Shown: piece after piece, positions 14,314 to 17,085 of the stretch
How the letters are laid out: every line of letters begins with the position of its first letter
How positions within the stretch are numbered: position 1 is the stretch's first letter
Origin: an uncultured Chromatiaceae bacterium
Lineage (GTDB): Bacteria; Pseudomonadota; Gammaproteobacteria; Enterobacterales; Alteromonadaceae
Direction: 5' to 3'
Assembly: GCA_946481195.1 (NCBI GenBank)
Contig: CAMLNG010000021.1
Span: 1 to 17,085 of the forward strand
DNA: 17,085 nucleotides
Translations under genes and position numbers: made by a program
The notes under the pieces: generated by a model
What the model saw: the letters and a program-made list of their open reading frames with translations, nothing else
The model's database searches: none
Told to the model about the DNA's origin: nothing

Positions 14314-16095
14314 TCACGCCGCGACAGGCCCGGACGCATCAAGTAATCGCTGACACCACCAAACCATATAATCGCGCTGTTGTATTTTCTGCCGAATACG
14401 ATCACTACCAGCGAGACAATAAGGCATATCAAGTAATTGTTTTCTGGCTTCTTCAGCGTCGAGGTCAGTATCGCCAAATAAAAACGGATAAGGCGCTTTG
14501 TGATAATCCGGGAACTGCGCAGCCTCAGGCGGTGATTGGATGAGGATAAACAACAAGCTTTGCAGGTCATCAATGTTGGGATAACCACTACTTGCACGCC
14601 AGCAAATCAGTGCCCACTCATCACTTAATACTCTCGAATGCTGCGGCAGCTGTATGCTCAGCGTCTCGATGCCGTCCAGTAAAGAAAGGCCTGACAATTG
14701 TCGTAGCAAAGGATGAGTCGATTGCTCCAACAAAGGCCGCTGCAAGTCCTGCTTGAGCATAGGCAGCGCAATGATCAGCTGGCGAATAGACATCGGGTTT
14801 GATGCATCAAAATTGGCAACAACTTCACGGGCAAACACCTGATGCTTGAGTGTATGACCTTGCGGTGCTGTGGCCAGCATAGCCAATCGGTGCTGTCGCT
14901 GTGCAGTCTCATCTAATCGGGCTGCCTGAATACTGGCAAAATCGATGCTGCTGATAGCTTTACCAATCTGCAGCTGGACCGCCTCGTAAGAATATTCACG
15001 CTCCAGCCGGGCACGGCCAGCGGCAGCAATTTTGTTTATCAACGCAGGCTGCAGCAGATAGCGCAGCAGAGTTTCAGTAAAGTTGCTGACATCACAAGCG
15101 ATGTACTCTTGCCCTGGCACAAAGTAGTCGGCCATCTGCATCTGCGGCAAACCAAAATCCACATCAAGCTGCAACAACGCTACCTGATGGTTCATCAGCT
15201 CACAGCTTCGGTAGTTATAAGGCCCGTTAAAACCAACGACATTCAGACCAATTTTGCTGCGCGCCAGCAATTGGCTGTATTCCTGATGGGAGACGCCGCT
15301 GACAAACACCACTTTGTATTGATTGGCATACTGCTCAGCAAAACTCCGCGCCAACTGAATCGCCACGCCACGCCAGCCACCGTATTCAGCACCCACTCCC
15401 TCACCAAAACTCACAATCAAATCAATATCTTTGGCAATGTTGTACTGCCCCGTTGAATAATGAAATGAGCCCCAGTTCGCGCCAAAAGGCAGGTCGAGCA
15501 CGGTTTTGTTACCCATGAACACCTGATACAGAGGCACAAAAGCGGATGACACCGGGGCAACCACATCAAACAATTTCGCCAGATATTCACAGTGCAAGCC
15601 TCGAAAGGTGTGGCATATCCCGGCGACAGAGGGAAATGGCAACCGTTCCAGACCTTTCGGCGCAATACTGGCCCCGCAGGCTTGGGGGTCAAAATAATAA
15701 TCTGGAACAAAGCCTGCAGGTAAGCGCTGAACAGCTTCAGACAGGTCATCAACTGCAATATCAAAAGCCAATCTATCTGCCTGCCCATCAACCAGATTGG
15801 GTATCGACAACGACACCAAATCGGCATAAATCAGCAAACCAATACTTTGAAAGTTTGGATACACATCGTAGTTGATAAGCCCCAGCAAAATTCGCGGGCG
15901 CTTTACCTTGAGATTAGCTGCGTGTTTGGCTCGAAAATGATTGCGATATAGCAGAAAGTTAAGATTGTAGAGCGAAGGGCCTGCCGCCAGAGTTTCCAGC
16001 TTTCCCTCCAACGCCTGAATAACGGATACATCGTGTTGATACTGACTTTCAATCGCATGAATTTGCTGAATAACCTGGTCGACCATGACATACAT
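14314..16095 (-). CDS. CgeB-like glycosyltransferase with long C-terminal region
   Basis: 593 residues, no signal peptide or membrane segment. Residues 1-60 look like a helical leader. From residue 67 (RPRILLGLINY) to about 385 it has a GT-B layout: an N-terminal half with an acceptor-type domain, then a C-terminal nucleotide-sugar half with VVFVSGVSHQEYSQLLARSK, GLNVVGFNG and YNYRSCELMNHQVALLQ, the pattern of CgeB/DUF3880-type transferases in which a changing Arg-x-Cys-Glu segment contacts the donor. Residues 390-593 match nothing I recognise. Donor and acceptor are unknown; flagellin, surface polysaccharide or protein glycosylation are all possible. The start at 16095 has no strong ribosome binding site, and Met4 is an alternative. 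It follows the response regulator by 125 bases on the same strand. Confidence 0.7.
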   Translation of the reverse strand: MYVMVDQVIQQIHAIESQYQHDVSVIQALEGKLETLAAGPSLYNLNFLLYRNHFRAKHAANLKVKRPRILLGLINYDVYPNFQSIGLLIYADLVSLSIPNLVDGQADRLAFDIAVDDLSEAVQRLPAGFVPDYYFDPQACGASIAPKGLERLPFPSVAGICHTFRGLHCEYLAKLFDVVAPVSSAFVPLYQVFMGNKTVLDLPFGANWGSFHYSTGQYNIAKDIDLIVSFGEGVGAEYGGWRGVAIQLARSFAEQYANQYKVVFVSGVSHQEYSQLLARSKIGLNVVGFNGPYNYRSCELMNHQVALLQLDVDFGLPQMQMADYFVPGQEYIACDVSNFTETLLRYLLQPALINKIAAAGRARLEREYSYEAVQLQIGKAISSIDFASIQAARLDETAQRQHRLAMLATAPQGHTLKHQVFAREVVANFDASNPMSIRQLIIALPMLKQDLQRPLLEQSTHPLLRQLSGLSLLDGIETLSIQLPQHSRVLSDEWALICWRASSGYPNIDDLQSLLFILIQSPPEAAQFPDYHKAPYPFLFGDTDLDAEEARKQLLDMPYCLAGSDRIRQKIQQRDYMVWWCQRLLDASGPVAA

Positions 16096-16220
16096 CTTTG
16101 ATTGCGATTAGATGTACGCAGCCTAAAAGGCTTAGTTGTTGCAAAAATCGGAATTAATCGCAGCTGGCATCAGAAGAATTCTGAGTTCTGTGTGCCGATA
16201 ATGATGAAGAATAATGAGCC

Positions 16221-16871
16221 TTAGTCAGTCAGCTCACTGAGCTCTAGCAAACCAAATTTCAGTGCCAGCTGCAGCAGCTGATAGTCGCTCTGGACACCCA
16301 GCTTTTGGCAGATATTGGCGCGATGGGTGTGCACGGTTTTTTCGTTTAAATCGAGTTCACGTGCCGCAGTTTTGACGCAATAACCGCGCGCCAGCAGGCT
16401 GAATACTTGCTGTTCACGACTGGTCAGCTTGTCGAGCCCCGCTTGTTTTTGCGCACGTTCGCGCTGTTTTAGGTTGCGGGCCACGTCACTGCTTAAGAAA
16501 AACTCGCCCTCTGCGATGCGCTCTAGTGCCAACGTCAGTTCATCGGCAGCAGTGCGTTTTGACAGGTAAGCATGCACACCGGCCTCTTCGGCCTGTTGCA
16601 CATAAGGATTGTTATCGTAAATCGAGACCATGATAAAACGAGCCTGCAACTGGCTATGTTTGAGCACTTTGATGAGCTCAGGGCCTTTGATGTCAGGCAG
16701 CGAATGGTCCACCAAAATCAAATCAAAGGTTTGCAGACTGGCTTGATTCAGCGCTTCTTTGCCATTCCCTGCTTGGGCGATGCATTGATAATCGCCAATT
16801 GAATCAAACAGATGACAGAATCCATCCCGCACAATAGGATGGTCATCAACAACTAACACTGACCGGGGCAT
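16221..16871 (-). CDS. NarL/FixJ-family response regulator
   Basis: 216 residues. Receiver domain 1-120: acidic pocket Asp9 and Asp10, phosphoacceptor Asp55 in LVDHSLPD, Ser83 and Lys105. The LuxR-type DNA-binding domain covers about 146-208 (LTSREQQVFSLLARG, then AARELDLNEKTVHTHRANI). The overall plan is that of UhpA, NarL and similar two-component regulators. An in-frame TGA two codons before the ATG fixes the start; the ribosome binding site is weak. It is divergent from a membrane sensor gene whose start codon is only 43 bases away, so the two are likely a pair with overlapping promoters. Targets are unknown. Confidence 0.92.
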   Translation of the reverse strand: MPRSVLVVDDHPIVRDGFCHLFDSIGDYQCIAQAGNGKEALNQASLQTFDLILVDHSLPDIKGPELIKVLKHSQLQARFIMVSIYDNNPYVQQAEEAGVHAYLSKRTAADELTLALERIAEGEFFLSSDVARNLKQRERAQKQAGLDKLTSREQQVFSLLARGYCVKTAARELDLNEKTVHTHRANICQKLGVQSDYQLLQLALKFGLLELSELTD

Positions 16872-16914
16872 GCGTCACACTCATCCTTGGAAGCAACTGG
16901 CAAGACTTTAGCAA

Positions 16915-17085
16915 ATGTGGGAACAATACAAAAAGGAATTTTTCCGCACCGATAACGCAGCTGCACTGCTTTTGCGGCATCTGGCTGTGGTGTTGCTGTA
17001 TGGCACAGCCTTTTTGTGTTTCTACTTTTTCTCCCGCAACTTCTTTACCCATCAGGGCTGGTCGGCCTGGTACATGCCAGCAGGC
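16915..17085 (+). CDS. N-terminus of a membrane sensor protein, probably MASE1-type histidine kinase (partial)
   Basis: An ATG at 16915, directly after an in-frame TAG, opens 57 codons that run off the right edge. The protein begins with a short charged segment (MWEQYKKEFFRTD), then a hydrophobic segment at about residues 16-40 (ALLLRHLAVVLLYGTAFLCF), then FFTHQGWSAWYMPAG. An aromatic and Pro-Ala-Gly pattern right after the first membrane helix is what MASE1-type sensor domains show. Together with the divergent NarL-type regulator this suggests a histidine kinase, but no kinase domain is visible, so a cyclase with a MASE1 domain remains possible. Confidence 0.6.
   Translation, partial: MWEQYKKEFFRTDNAAALLLRHLAVVLLYGTAFLCFYFFSRNFFTHQGWSAWYMPAG

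Noticed and set aside
16122..16134. Hairpin AGCCT-AAA-AGGCT before the glycosyltransferase gene as a terminator
   Set aside because: A stem of five base pairs without a following U-tract is too weak to call.
16170..16184. Small dyad TCAGAA-GAA-TTCTGA between the response regulator and the glycosyltransferase gene
   Set aside because: It has only a 6-base A/T-rich stem with no U-tract and no linked promoter; it could easily be chance.
1..17085. Mobile elements, CRISPR arrays, defence genes or phage genes
   Set aside because: No transposase, integrase, phage or Cas motif, no spaced direct repeats, and no large shift in gene density were seen on either strand.

Overview
The window looks like chromosomal DNA of a gammaproteobacterium, most likely a Rheinheimera-like member of the Alteromonadales/Chromatiales. 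This is inferred from the gene content (long-form urocanase, PA2778/PA2779 pair, DUF885 peptidase, ModF-like ATPase) and from moderate GC with many GGCCGGC motifs. It is an ordinary, densely coded housekeeping and regulatory region. I see no insertion sequence, prophage, CRISPR array, rRNA or tRNA, and no gap between genes exceeds about 270 bases.

Layout. Positions 1-3021 (minus strand) hold a ModF-like double ATP-binding cassette protein, then a short PhnD-like periplasmic binding protein, then the N-terminal part of an unknown lipoprotein that runs off the left edge. Positions 3148-5744 hold two short-chain dehydrogenases (minus) on either side of a plus-strand LysR regulator. Positions 5951-7380 (minus) hold a PA2779-family membrane protein followed by a PA2778-family C39-like cysteine peptidase lipoprotein with a TPR tail. 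Positions 7555-11084 (minus) hold hutH then hutU, the first two steps of histidine degradation, with a divergent LysR regulator at 11223-12131. A secreted DUF885 metallopeptidase follows (12227-14047, minus), then a CgeB-like glycosyltransferase with an unexplained C-terminal region (14314-16095, minus). At the right edge a NarL/FixJ response regulator (minus) is divergent from the start of a membrane sensor protein, probably its kinase.

How the genes work together. The clearest new signal is regulatory. The same 17-base palindrome, ATTCAGCTTTTATGAAT, occurs at 4014-4030 and 5886-5902. Each copy lies upstream of one of the two dehydrogenase genes and exactly 44 bases from that gene's proposed -10 element, so it centres near -65, the classical LysR-type activator position. 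The first copy also overlaps the proposed start of transcription of the LysR gene. The two dehydrogenases and the LysR gene therefore look like one small regulon with negative autoregulation. The hut genes look like a second LysR-controlled divergent unit, whereas hut genes are usually controlled by the GntR-type repressor HutC.

Several start codons were set from ribosome binding sites rather than from the longest reading frame (hutU, hutH, the second dehydrogenase, the PA2779-like gene, the first LysR gene). The two genes cut by the window edges were translated by hand.
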